Notes: generated by a model not told the origin, from the sequence alone. DNA of 10,698 bases from Acetobacteraceae bacterium (GCA_027306955.1 DAHUXX010000019.1:1-10698); one strand, 5' to 3'. Counted from the first letter of the stretch, positions 1-7,392 are shown. Numbers and translations are program-made.

Positions 1-2414
1 CCTGCGACGCCAGCGCGCAGCGTGATCGTGGTTCCCTCGGGCGTGTACTTCGCGGCGTTGTCGAGCAGGTTGAACAGCACCTGCTCGAACAGCACGGGGT
101 CGAGGTCAAGCGCCGGCAGGCCGCCGGGCACATCCGTGACGACGCGATGCCGCCCCAGCGCGCGCCCGGCGCGCCGCAGCGCGCTGCCAATCGCCTCGTC
201 GAGTTCCACGGGTTCCCGGCGCGCAGCGACGGCGCCGGCTTCGAGCCGCGTCATGTCGAGCAGGTTGGCGACGAACTGGCTGAGCCGCTCGGCCTCCTCA
301 CGGATGGTGCTGAGCAGGCCGGCGCGTTCCTCGGGTGAGAGGCTGGCGCCGTAGGTCTCGAGCCCGGTCGCGGCGCCAAGAATGGCGGCCAGCGGCGTGC
401 GCAGATCGTGCGAGAGGGATGTGAGCAGGGCGGAGCGAAGCCGCTCCGTCTCGGCGCGGTGCTGCGCCTCGGTCACGTCCTCGGCGAGGCGGATGCGCTC
501 GATGGCGACCGCGATCTGGTCCGCCAGCGCATCGAGCAGGCGGCGCTGGCCGGGGCCAAGCAGCGATTGTTCCGCCGGCGCATCGGGCCCCGCGTCGAGC
601 CCAAGCACCCCCACCGGACCGCGGGCCGTTGCCAGCGGGACGAAGAGGCGGCGCGCGCCCGGCAGCGTGTCAGAGCCGCGGCCGGCCGGCTTGTCATTGC
701 GGAAACATAGCGTCGCCGCCGCGAGGTCCGACTCCTCCAGCGCATCCTCCGGTGGATAGCCGGCGCGTACCGCGAGCGCCTCGCCCTCCGGCAGCAGCAC
801 GACGACCGAGAGATGCAGCATGGAGGCCACCTGATACGTGCTGGCCCAGAGCAGGTCATCGAGCGAGGCGATGGCGGCGATCTTGCGGCTGAAGCCGTAG
901 AGTTCCTCCGTCGTGCGGGCACGGGTGCGGGCGGCGAGCGTCTGCTCGCGCAGGCGCAAGGCGAGCCGGCTCGCGACGAGCGCCGCGACGCCGAAAAACA
1001 GCAGGGCCACGATGTTGCGCGGATCGGCGATGGTGAAGGTGTAGAGCGGCGGCAGGAAGAAGAAATTATAGGCCAGCACGCTGGCGATGACGGTGGCGAC
1101 CGAGGGCCACAGCCCGGCCGTGGAGGCGACGGCGAGCACCGCGGTGAGAAAGACCATGGTGACGCTGGAACTGCCGGCCAGTGCCTCCAACCCCTCGCTC
1201 GCCAGCGTCGCGAGCACCACCGCCGAGGCAGCGACAAGCCAGCCGCGCGGCGCTGGCTCCGGGCGGGCGCGTACCCGGCGCTCCGCGCGCCCGCCGGCTT
1301 CGCGGCCAATGACGTGGACCGGGATGTCACGCGCCTCCGCGATCACCCGCTCGACGATGCGGCGGCGAATGGGCCAGAAGCGGCGCCCGCCGGCTGTTCC
1401 GATGACGATATGTGTGGCGTTGACCTCGCGTGCGTAGGCGAGGATCTCGGCGGCAACGTCGCGGCCGGGGCGCGTGACGGTCTCGGCACCGAGGGATTCG
1501 GCGAGGCGCAGCGTGCGCTCCACGTGCTCGTGTCCCTCGGCGGCGGCACGGGGCGCTTCCACGTACAGTGCCACGAAGGCGGCGCGCAGGCGTTCCGCGA
1601 GGCGGCGGCCGTAGCGCACCAGGCCCGGCCCGGCGCCGCCCGGGGTGACGCAGACCAGCACCCGCTCCCCCGCGGCCCAGGGTCCGGCGATGGCATGCGC
1701 CTGCATGTGGTCGAGCAGTTGCTCGTCCACGCGTTGTGCGGTTCGGCGCAGGGCGAGCTCACGCAGCGCCGTGAGGTTGCCGGGCGAGAAATAGTGGGCA
1801 AGCGCCCGTTCCGCGACCTTGGGCAGATAGACGCGGCCTTCGCGCAGCCGCTTGATGAGATCCTCGGGCGTGAGGTCCACCACCTCGATCGCGTCGGCGC
1901 GGTCGATGACGCTGTCGGGCACGGTCTCGCGTACGCGGATGCGGGTGATGCGAGCGACGACGTCGTTGAGGCTCTCGACATGCTGGATGTTGAGCGTGGA
2001 CCAGACATCGATCCCCGCGTCCAGCAGTTCCATCACGTCCTGCCAGCGCTTCGGGTGGCGCGAGCCGGGGGCGTTGCTGTGGGCGAGTTCGTCCACCAGC
2101 GCGATCGTCGGGCGGCGGGCGAGCACGGCGTCGAGATCCATCTCGGCGAGCCCGTGGCCGCGGTGCTCGACCACCCGGCGTGGAATGGTCTCGATGCCAT
2201 CCAGCAACGACGCCGTCTCGGCGCGGCCATGTGTCTCCACCACCGCGGCGACGATGTCCGTTCCGTCCGCGCGCGCGTTGCGCGCCGCCGAGAGCATCTC
2301 GTAGGTCTTGCCGACGCCGGGCGCGGCACCGAGGAACAGGCGCAGCCGCCCGCGCTCCTCCGCGGCGGCGGCGCGCAGCAGTGCCTCCGGCGACGGGCGG
2401 GCGGCTTCGCTCAC
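1..2414 (-). CDS. kdpD: Sensor histidine kinase KdpD (C-terminus cut by window edge)
   Basis: KdpD is the membrane-bound kinase that senses K+ limitation or osmotic stress and phosphorylates KdpE. The frame stays open from 2414 to the left edge, giving 804 residues; the usual length is about 890-900. Domains in order: N-terminal KdpD domain with Walker A GAAPGVGKT (residues 29-37) and VDELAHSN (107-114); a universal-stress-protein-like domain (about 250-370); four hydrophobic segments (about 391-485); a GAF-like region (about 505-640); and the dimerisation/phosphoacceptor helix with SHDLRTPL and His669. The ATPase N-box LLDNAAKYTP (Asn785) lies next to the edge, so the G boxes fall outside. 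The start is a GTG whose first bases overlap the kdpC stop in GTGA (4-bp overlap), implying translational coupling. The ATG just before it runs straight into that stop and cannot be the kdpD start. I followed the frame throughout and saw no frameshift. kdpE is expected beyond the edge. Confidence 0.96.
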   Translation of the reverse strand, partial: MSEAARPSPEALLRAAAAEERGRLRLFLGAAPGVGKTYEMLSAARNARADGTDIVAAVVETHGRAETASLLDGIETIPRRVVEHRGHGLAEMDLDAVLARRPTIALVDELAHSNAPGSRHPKRWQDVMELLDAGIDVWSTLNIQHVESLNDVVARITRIRVRETVPDSVIDRADAIEVVDLTPEDLIKRLREGRVYLPKVAERALAHYFSPGNLTALRELALRRTAQRVDEQLLDHMQAHAIAGPWAAGERVLVCVTPGGAGPGLVRYGRRLAERLRAAFVALYVEAPRAAAEGHEHVERTLRLAESLGAETVTRPGRDVAAEILAYAREVNATHIVIGTAGGRRFWPIRRRIVERVIAEARDIPVHVIGREAGGRAERRVRARPEPAPRGWLVAASAVVLATLASEGLEALAGSSSVTMVFLTAVLAVASTAGLWPSVATVIASVLAYNFFFLPPLYTFTIADPRNIVALLFFGVAALVASRLALRLREQTLAARTRARTTEELYGFSRKIAAIASLDDLLWASTYQVASMLHLSVVVLLPEGEALAVRAGYPPEDALEESDLAAATLCFRNDKPAGRGSDTLPGARRLFVPLATARGPVGVLGLDAGPDAPAEQSLLGPGQRRLLDALADQIAVAIERIRLAEDVTEAQHRAETERLRSALLTSLSHDLRTPLAAILGAATGLETYGASLSPEERAGLLSTIREEAERLSQFVANLLDMTRLEAGAVAARREPVELDEAIGSALRRAGRALGRHRVVTDVPGGLPALDLDPVLFEQVLFNLLDNAAKYTPEGTTITLRAGVA

Positions 2415-3013
2415 ATGCCTCCGGCTTTGAGCTTGTCGAGCGCCAGATTGAGCTCGAGCACGTTGACATGGGGGGCGCCGAACAGGCCGAGGGTGCGACC
2501 GACGATATGGCTCGCGACCAGCCGGCGGACCATCGCTCGATCGAGATGACGCGCAGCGGCGACGCGCGGGACCTGGAAGTACGCGGCGGCGGGAGAGATG
2601 TCGGGGTCGAGCCCACTGCCGGAGGTGGTCACGAGGTCGGCGGGGATTGGCTGGCCCGGATTCTCGGCTTCGAGCTTCTTCACGTCAGCGGCGACGCGGT
2701 CGCGCAGCGCCTTGGAGGTCGGGCCGAGATTGGAGCCCGTGGAGTTGTCAGCGTTGTAGGGGGCGGCGACCGTCTTGCCGTTGGCGAGCGTCGCGGTCGT
2801 CGCCGAGGGACGGCCGTGGAAATAGCCTGGTGAAGTGAAGTCCTGCCCGATCAGCGCCGAGCCGACAGGTTTGCCGTCGCGGATGATCAGGCTGCCGTTC
2901 GCCTGCGATGGAAAAGCGAGCTGGCCGACGCCGGTGATCACCAGCGGATAGGCGACGCCGGTGAGCAGCGTGATGCCAAGCAAAATGACCAGGGCGGGGC
3001 GGAAATACTTCAT
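2411..3013 (-). CDS. kdpC: K+-transporting ATPase subunit KdpC
   Basis: This is the small single-span subunit that stabilises the KdpFABC complex and helps ATP binding. The 200 residues are close to the usual 190-200. One N-terminal membrane anchor (about 7-30) is followed by a periplasmic domain. Family blocks visible are GSALIGQDF (51-59), YFHGRPSA (64-71), SGSNLGPT around 93-99, TSGSGLDPDISPAAA (130-144), and the C-terminal RTLGLFGAPHVNVLELNLALD block (173-193). The ATG at 3013 has AAGGA about nine bases upstream, overlapping the kdpB stop region. It begins 15 bp after kdpB ends, and its stop overlaps the kdpD GTG. A longer alternative start at 3023 is in another frame and was discarded. 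Confidence 0.97.
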   Translation of the reverse strand: MKYFRPALVILLGITLLTGVAYPLVITGVGQLAFPSQANGSLIIRDGKPVGSALIGQDFTSPGYFHGRPSATTATLANGKTVAAPYNADNSTGSNLGPTSKALRDRVAADVKKLEAENPGQPIPADLVTTSGSGLDPDISPAAAYFQVPRVAAARHLDRAMVRRLVASHIVGRTLGLFGAPHVNVLELNLALDKLKAGGM

Positions 3014-3028
3014 GGTGCATCATCCTTT

Positions 3029-5092
3029 TTACGCGAGGCCGATCGCGGTGACGAGCATGTCGATCAGCTTGATCCCGATAAACGGGGCAACGAGCCCGCC
3101 CAGCCCGTAGATCAGCAGGTTGCGGCGCAGCAGCGAGGCGGCGCCCACGGCACGATAGGCGACGCCCTTCAGCGAAAGGGGAATGAGGGCGACGATAATC
3201 AGCGCGTTGAAGATGATCGCCGAGAGGATGGCGCTGTCCGGTGTCGCCAGGCGCATCACGTTGAGCGCGTCAAGCTGCGGGTAGATGGCCACGAACATTG
3301 CCGGGATGATGGCAAAGTACTTCGCGACATCGTTGGCGATGGAGAACGTGGTGAGCGCGCCACGCGTCATCAGCAGCTGCTTGCCGATCTCCACGACCTC
3401 GATGAGCTTGGTGGGATCGCTGTCCAGATCGACCATGTTGCCAGCCTCGCGCGCCGCCATCGTGCCGGTGTTCATCGCCACCCCGACATCGGCCTGCGCG
3501 AGCGCCGGCGCGTCGTTGGTGCCGTCGCCGCACATGGCGACGAGCTTGCCCTCCGCCTGCTCGCGGCGGATGAGGGCGAGCTTGTCTTCCGGCGTCGCCT
3601 GCGCGAGGAAATCATCCACGCCCGCCTCGGCCGCGATCGCGGCGGCGGTGAGCGGGTTGTCGCCGGTGATCATGACGGTCCGGATGCCCATGCGCCGCAG
3701 CGCGCCGAAACGCTCGCGAATGCCCGCTTTCACGATGTCGCGCAGCTCCACGATGCCGAGCAGCCGGTCGCCGTCCGCCACCGCGAGCGGGGTGGCGCCC
3801 TCGCGTGCCACACGCTCGGTGGTTTCGCGCAGCGCGCGTGCCGGCGCATCCGACGGCGCCACCTGCACATGGGCGAGCACGGAATCCACCGCTCCCTTGC
3901 GGATGCGGCGCGTGCTGCCGCATGGGCCCGGGATGTCCACGCCGCTCATGCGCGTCTGCGCGGTGAAGGGCACGAAGCTGGCGTTCGGGGCCGCGACGAC
4001 GGGTCCGACGCGCTGTTCCGCCAACGTGACGATCGAGCGACCCTCCGGCGTTTCGTCGGCGAGCGAGGCGAGCAGCGCCGCCTCCGCGAGCGTCTCCGCA
4101 CGCACGCCAAGGACGGGATGAAAGGCAGCGGCCTGGCGGTTGCCGAGCGTGATGGTGCCGGTCTTGTCGAGCAGCAGCGTGTCGACATCGCCCGCGGCCT
4201 CCACGGCGCGGCCCGACATGGCGAGGACGTTGAAGCGCACCAGGCGGTCCATGCCGGCGATGCCAATCGCCGAAAGCAGCGCGCCAATCGTGGTCGGGAT
4301 CAGGCAGACGAAGAGAGCCACGAGCACCAGCACGGACTCGCGCCCGCCGGCATAAGCGGCGAAGGACGGGATGGTGGCCACCGCGATCACAAAGATGATC
4401 GTCATGCCCGCGAGTAGGATGTTGAGCGCGATCTCGTTGGGTGTCTTCTGCCGCGACGCACCCTCGACCAGCGCAATCATGCGGTCGAGGAAGGTGTTGC
4501 CGGGCGCGGCGGTGATGCGCACCAGGATGCTGTCGCTCATCACCTGTGTGCCGCCGGTGACCGCGGAGCGGTCGCCGCCGGACTCGCGGATGACAGGGGC
4601 GGATTCGCCCGTGATCGCGGCTTCGTTCACCGACGCGACACCTTCGATCACGTCGCCGTCGGAGGGAATCATCTCGCCGGCATCGACGCGGACGAGGTCG
4701 CCCTCGTGCAGGGCGGTCGCGGGCACGTTCTCCTCCCCGCCGTCGTCCGTCACGCGGCGCGCCATGGTTTCGGTACGCGCGCGGCGCAGCGTCGCGGCCT
4801 GGGCGCGCCCTCTGCCCTCCGCGACGGCTTCGGCGAAATTGGCGAAGAGCACGGTGAGCCAGAGCCAGAGATTGATCTGGACCGCGAAGAGGATGCCGGG
4901 CTGGCCCGCGATGATGCCGCGGACGAGCAGAATCGTGGTGAGGGTTGCCACCACCTCGACCGTAAACATCACCGGATTGCGCCAGAGCAGGCGCGGGTCG
5001 AGCTTCTTCACGCTGAGCGAGGCGGCCTCGCGCAGGATCGTGCCGTCGAGAAGCCGGGTCGTGCGGTAGCGGTGGTGGTGTGCCTGCGTCAT
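3029..5092 (-). CDS. kdpB: K+-transporting P-type ATPase ATP-binding subunit KdpB
   Basis: This is the catalytic P-type ATPase subunit, which hydrolyses ATP to drive K+ import through KdpA. The 687 residues compare with 682 in E. coli. Motifs: actuator-domain TGES (161-164; this Ser corresponds to the one whose phosphorylation inhibits the E. coli pump), membrane motif CLIPTTIGAL (263-272), phosphorylation site DKTGT with Asp309, nucleotide-domain KGAVDSV (399-405), ITGDNP (475-480), and the hinge GDGTNDAPAL (522-531). Hydrophobic spans lie near 40-90, 223-275 and 580-685. An in-frame ATG exists 60 bases upstream (5152), but it lies inside kdpA. The ATG at 5092 is preferred: GAGG sits eight bases upstream and the next residues (MTQAHHHRYRTTRLLDG) look like a KdpB N-terminus. 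The gap from the kdpA stop is 10 bp. Confidence 0.98.
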   Translation of the reverse strand: MTQAHHHRYRTTRLLDGTILREAASLSVKKLDPRLLWRNPVMFTVEVVATLTTILLVRGIIAGQPGILFAVQINLWLWLTVLFANFAEAVAEGRGRAQAATLRRARTETMARRVTDDGGEENVPATALHEGDLVRVDAGEMIPSDGDVIEGVASVNEAAITGESAPVIRESGGDRSAVTGGTQVMSDSILVRITAAPGNTFLDRMIALVEGASRQKTPNEIALNILLAGMTIIFVIAVATIPSFAAYAGGRESVLVLVALFVCLIPTTIGALLSAIGIAGMDRLVRFNVLAMSGRAVEAAGDVDTLLLDKTGTITLGNRQAAAFHPVLGVRAETLAEAALLASLADETPEGRSIVTLAEQRVGPVVAAPNASFVPFTAQTRMSGVDIPGPCGSTRRIRKGAVDSVLAHVQVAPSDAPARALRETTERVAREGATPLAVADGDRLLGIVELRDIVKAGIRERFGALRRMGIRTVMITGDNPLTAAAIAAEAGVDDFLAQATPEDKLALIRREQAEGKLVAMCGDGTNDAPALAQADVGVAMNTGTMAAREAGNMVDLDSDPTKLIEVVEIGKQLLMTRGALTTFSIANDVAKYFAIIPAMFVAIYPQLDALNVMRLATPDSAILSAIIFNALIIVALIPLSLKGVAYRAVGAASLLRRNLLIYGLGGLVAPFIGIKLIDMLVTAIGLA

Positions 5093-5100
5093 CGTTGCAA

Positions 5101-5104
5101 CCTC
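5101..5104 (-). promoter_or_regulatory. Ribosome-binding site fixing the kdpB start
   Basis: GAGG on the minus strand lies eight bases before the ATG at 5092 and shares bases with the kdpA stop codon (TGAGG). It favours 5092 over the in-frame ATG at 5152 and ties kdpB translation to the end of kdpA. Confidence 0.7.
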
Positions 5105-6809
5105 AATACGTCGTGCCGGCCAGCATCGCGAAGTGCTCGACGATGGGGCCAAGGGCCAGGGCGGGGAAGAAGATCAGGCCGCCCATGATCAGGATCACAC
5201 CGACGACGAGCCCGACGAACAATGGCCCCGTGGTGGGGAACGTGCCGCTTGAGGCCGGCACGATTTTCTTTGCCGCGAGCGAACCCGCGATGGCCAGCGC
5301 CGGCACCATGACGAAGAAGCGGCCGATCATCATGTCGATGCCCATCGTGACGTCCCAGAAGGTGTTGGCGGAAAGGCCGGCGAAGGCGCTGCCGTTGTTG
5401 CCGGCGCCAGAGACATAGGCGTAGAGCGCCTCGGAAAAGCCATGCGGACCAGCAGCGGAGATCTGCGCGGTCGCCACCGGCAGCACCACGGCGAGCGCCG
5501 TGAATCCGAGCATCGCCAGTGGAAGGCACAGGATGGCGAGCATGGTCATCTTCACCTCGCGGGCCTCGATCTTCTTGCCAAGATATTCCGGGGTGCGCCC
5601 GACCATGAGCCCGGCGATGAACACGGCGATGATGGCGAACATCAGGAAGCCGTAGAGGCCCGAGCCGACGCCGCCATAGATGATCTCGCCGAGCATGATG
5701 TTGAGCATCGGCACCATGCCGCCGAGCGGCAGGAAGCTCTCGAACATTGCATCGACGGCACCGCAGGAGGCATCGGTCGTCGCGCTGGAGAAGATCGCGG
5801 TGCCGGCCATGCCGAAGCGGACCTCCTTGCCCTCCATGTTGCCCATTCCGGGCGCGACGTGCAGCGCTGTGAGGATCGGGTTCGGACCGCTCTCCACCGC
5901 ATAGATCGTGGCGACCCCGGCGAGAAAAAGGAGCCCCATCGCTGCGAAGACCGCCCAACCCTGGCGCTCGTCGCCGACCATGCGGCCGAAGGCGTTGGTG
6001 AGCCCGGCGCCGAAGACGAAGATCGAGAACGCCTCGACGAAATTGGTCAGCGCCGTGGGGTTCTCGAACGGATGCGCGGAGTTGGCGTTGAAGAAGCCGC
6101 CACCGTTCGTGCCGAGCATCTTGATCGCCTCCTGCGAGGCCACGGGCCCGAGCGCGATGGTCTGCTTGCCACCTTGCAGCGTCGTCAGCGTGATGGCGCC
6201 GTGGAAGGTCTCCGGCGCGCCCTGCCAGACCAGGAACAGCGCGTAGACGATACAGATCGGCAACAAGGCGTAGACCGTGACCCGCACCAGGTCTGCCCAG
6301 AAATTGCCGATCGAGGAAGCCGAGCGGCGGGAGAAGCCGCGGACGAAGGCGAGCGCGACCGCGATGCCGGCGGCAGCCGAGGTGAAGTTCTGCACCGCGA
6401 GCGCCACCATCTGGCTGAAATACGACATGGTGGTCTCGCCGCCGTAGAACTGCCAGTTGGTGTTGGTCAGGAAGCTGACCGCGGTGTTGTAGGCGAGGTC
6501 CGGCGGCACCGCGCCTTGGCCATCCGGATTGAGCGGCAGATAGGCCTGCAGTCGCAGGATGGCGTAGACCGCGAGGAAGCAGGCGAGCTTGAAGGCGAGC
6601 ATCGCCGCCGCATAGGAAACCCAACCCTGTTCCGCAGCCGGATCGACGCCGGCGGCGCGGTAAAGCCCGCGTTCGATCGTGCCGAGCACGGGAACGCGCA
6701 TCGGCCGCGCGTTATCCGCGACGCGCGCGAGCAGCCCGCCGGCCGGCCGCGTGACCAGGATGACGAGTGCGAAGAAAAGGGCGATTTCCGTCCAGCCGAG
6801 GAAGGTCAT
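5103..6809 (-). CDS. kdpA: K+-transporting ATPase K+-binding subunit KdpA
   Basis: This is the K+ channel-like subunit of KdpFABC, related to the SKT superfamily, which binds K+ from the periplasm. The 568 residues compare with 557 in E. coli, and there are about ten hydrophobic spans. The four pore-loop regions are recognisable: SFLTNTNWQFYGGE (112-125), GTNGGGFFNANSAHP (233-247), SATTDASCGAVDAM (342-355) and SGAGNNGSAFAGLS (467-480). The conserved MVGRTPEYLGKKIE follows at 402-415. The start at 6809 has GAGGTG about ten bases upstream, overlapping the stop of the 58-aa gene before it. The first 40 residues resemble that upstream gene (18 of 40 identical, no gaps), suggesting a partial duplication of the kdpA 5' end. 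The kdpA gene itself looks complete. Confidence 0.98.
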   Translation of the reverse strand: MTFLGWTEIALFFALVILVTRPAGGLLARVADNARPMRVPVLGTIERGLYRAAGVDPAAEQGWVSYAAAMLAFKLACFLAVYAILRLQAYLPLNPDGQGAVPPDLAYNTAVSFLTNTNWQFYGGETTMSYFSQMVALAVQNFTSAAAGIAVALAFVRGFSRRSASSIGNFWADLVRVTVYALLPICIVYALFLVWQGAPETFHGAITLTTLQGGKQTIALGPVASQEAIKMLGTNGGGFFNANSAHPFENPTALTNFVEAFSIFVFGAGLTNAFGRMVGDERQGWAVFAAMGLLFLAGVATIYAVESGPNPILTALHVAPGMGNMEGKEVRFGMAGTAIFSSATTDASCGAVDAMFESFLPLGGMVPMLNIMLGEIIYGGVGSGLYGFLMFAIIAVFIAGLMVGRTPEYLGKKIEAREVKMTMLAILCLPLAMLGFTALAVVLPVATAQISAAGPHGFSEALYAYVSGAGNNGSAFAGLSANTFWDVTMGIDMMIGRFFVMVPALAIAGSLAAKKIVPASSGTFPTTGPLFVGLVVGVILIMGGLIFFPALALGPIVEHFAMLAGTTY

Positions 6810-6827
6810 GCGGGCGGCACCTCAGAA
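6804..6827 (-). repeat. Junction repeat copy 2 (58-aa gene to kdpA)
   Basis: These 24 bases run from TTCTGA (last codon and stop of the 58-aa gene) through the spacer to ATGACC (start of kdpA). They match the kdpF/58-aa-gene junction at 19 of 24 positions with identical stop-to-start spacing. Copy 1 lies 189 bp upstream in transcription order. Confidence 0.65.
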
Positions 6828-6998
6828 CGCGTGGGGTCGATGGGTCGATGCGGCTCGGCTCCGGGCGGGCGCGCGCATGGGGATGCGCACGGCGTGCCAG
6901 TTGTCGGTAAGTCGCATCAGCAACTCGCCGCCGGGGCGGATGACGAGGATCCCAAAGGTCAGAAACAGGGTCAGCCGCACCCAGGCGATCACGGTCAT
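6822..6998 (-). CDS. 58-aa membrane protein resembling the KdpA N-terminus
   Basis: This short gene lies between kdpF and kdpA, 12 bp from each. ATG at 6998 has AGGA eight bases upstream, overlapping the end of kdpF. The product has one hydrophobic span (about residues 3-20). Compared by eye without gaps, residues 1-40 match KdpA residues 1-40 at 18 positions, including MT, Trp6, LF (11-12), ILV (17-19), RP (21-22), Gly24, LL (26-27), Arg29, DN (32-33), Arg38 and Pro40. After residue 40 it turns into an Arg/Ala/His-rich tail with no KdpA likeness. The pore loops are absent, so it cannot conduct K+ as KdpA does. It may be a remnant of a tandem duplication or an accessory peptide that packs like the first KdpA helix. 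Good spacing, a ribosome site and substitutions that keep hydrophobic character (I/L, V/I, L/V) argue for expression. The function is unknown. Confidence 0.75.
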   Translation of the reverse strand: MTVIAWVRLTLFLTFGILVIRPGGELLMRLTDNWHAVRIPMRAPARSRAASTHRPHAF

Positions 6999-7016
6999 GT
7001 TGGCGGTCCTTCAGAA
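6993..7016 (-). repeat. Junction repeat copy 1 (kdpF to 58-aa gene)
   Basis: This is the partner of the repeat at 6804-6827. It runs from the last Phe codon and stop of kdpF to the first two codons of the 58-aa gene, with CCGCC in the spacer of both copies. The match supports a tandem duplication that copied the kdpF/kdpA boundary together with the start of kdpA. Confidence 0.65.
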
Positions 7017-7097
7017 CTTGTCCGGCCGGACCATCGCGGCGACGAGGTAGACGAGCAGGAAAGCGGTCACGATGCCGCCGAGCACGAGTTCGAGCAT
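7011..7097 (-). CDS. kdpF: K+-transporting ATPase small subunit KdpF
   Basis: KdpF is a one-helix peptide that stabilises the KdpFABC complex in the inner membrane. This gene encodes 28 residues. A hydrophobic helix (about 4-21) containing FLLVYLVAAM is followed by the tail VRPDKF, matching the family pattern of YLV(Y/A)A then RP(D/E)KF at the C-terminus. ATG at 7097 follows the preceding stop codon by only two bases (TAG CC ATG) and has no clear ribosome site, so translation probably depends on reinitiation from the 27-aa gene. Its stop codon overlaps the AGGA ribosome site of the next gene. Confidence 0.93.
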   Translation of the reverse strand: MLELVLGGIVTAFLLVYLVAAMVRPDKF

Positions 7098-7099
7098 GG

Positions 7100-7183
7100 C
7101 TATATCCGTTCGCAGAGCAGGACGAAGCCCCAGCAGGCGGCGAAGCCGGCGAGGGCGAGCAGCAGAAAGGCAACGTCGAGCAT
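7100..7183 (-). CDS. Unnamed 27-aa membrane peptide at the head of the kdp operon
   Basis: This short frame ends two bases before kdpF and is the first gene of the operon. ATG at 7183 has GGGGA five bases upstream (7189-7193), which decides the start; an in-frame ATG at 7198 would add five residues but has no ribosome site. The product begins MLDVAFLLLALAGF and is almost entirely one hydrophobic helix. It includes an AACWG segment and ends in CERI, giving two Cys residues and a short charged tail. I do not know a named family for it. Position and spacing point to a small Kdp-associated membrane peptide or a leader whose translation is coupled to kdpF. No homologue check was possible. Confidence 0.7.
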   Translation of the reverse strand: MLDVAFLLLALAGFAACWGFVLLCERI

Positions 7184-7188
7184 GCGAA

Positions 7189-7193
7189 TCCCC
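7189..7193 (-). promoter_or_regulatory. Ribosome-binding site for the first gene of the kdp operon
   Basis: GGGGA on the minus strand lies five bases before the ATG at 7183. The alternative ATG at 7198 lacks any purine-rich stretch upstream. Confidence 0.55.
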
Positions 7194-7228
7194 GGCATGT
7201 TTGCGTGTAAGGAGTTGCCTGGTGCCGC

Positions 7229-7279
7229 ATAGGGAAGCGATGCCGACACCCCTTCAGCTCTATAGGAATCCCATAGGAA
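7229..7279 (-). promoter_or_regulatory. Candidate KdpE-type operator: 11-bp-spaced direct repeats
   Basis: On the minus strand TTCCTAT occurs at 7279-7273 and again at 7268-7262, exactly 11 bp apart. A near copy (TTCCCTAT, 7236-7229) lies 33 bp further downstream, three times the same period. OmpR/PhoB-family regulators, which include KdpE, bind direct repeats of about one helical turn. The site lies 46-96 bp before the first start codon of the kdp operon. The TATAGA at 7264-7259 could serve as a -10 box, but no -35 box lies 17 bp upstream of it, which would fit an activator-dependent promoter. Which protein binds is inference. Confidence 0.45.
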
Positions 7280-7364
7280 CGGCGCCCTGGCGCGGACGCC
7301 TTGTGATCGTTTCCCGGTGGGTGGTGTAGGAGCGGTGCTCCTGGCCAGGGTTGAGCTGGCTTTG

Positions 7365-7392
7365 GTCAGGCTGCCCGGGCGGGCAGGCTGAC
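7365..7392. terminator. GC-rich hairpin downstream of tRNA-Ser, possible terminator
   Basis: GTCAG-G-CTGCCC, a four-base GGGC loop, then GGGCAG-G-CTGAC forms an 11-bp stem with a single G-G mismatch. It lies 86-113 bases past the 3' end of the tRNA and upstream of the kdp control region. There is no T-run on either strand, so it is not a canonical intrinsic terminator. It could aid termination or block exonucleases. Confidence 0.35.

Noticed and set aside
813..2549. Long open frame of 578 codons on the plus strand
   Set aside because: It lies opposite kdpD, whose protein carries clear Walker A, SHDLRTPL and N-box motifs. High GC keeps the complementary frame free of stops, and the translation has no membrane or domain pattern.
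473..2616. Minus-strand open frames that could suggest a frameshifted kdpD
   Set aside because: They are in other frames than kdpD. The kdpD frame from the GTG at 2414 reads through to the left edge without a stop and keeps all motifs in register, with His669 at 410-408.
4140..4420. CRISPR-like or tandem repeat arrays anywhere in the window
   Set aside because: No regularly spaced repeats with unique spacers were seen in reading; repeated GCG-rich words are codon-bias effects.
5442..7232. Long open frame of 596 codons on the plus strand
   Set aside because: It is the antisense of kdpA, the KdpA-like gene and kdpF. The product is a His/Arg/Glu-rich string typical of GC-rich shadow frames.
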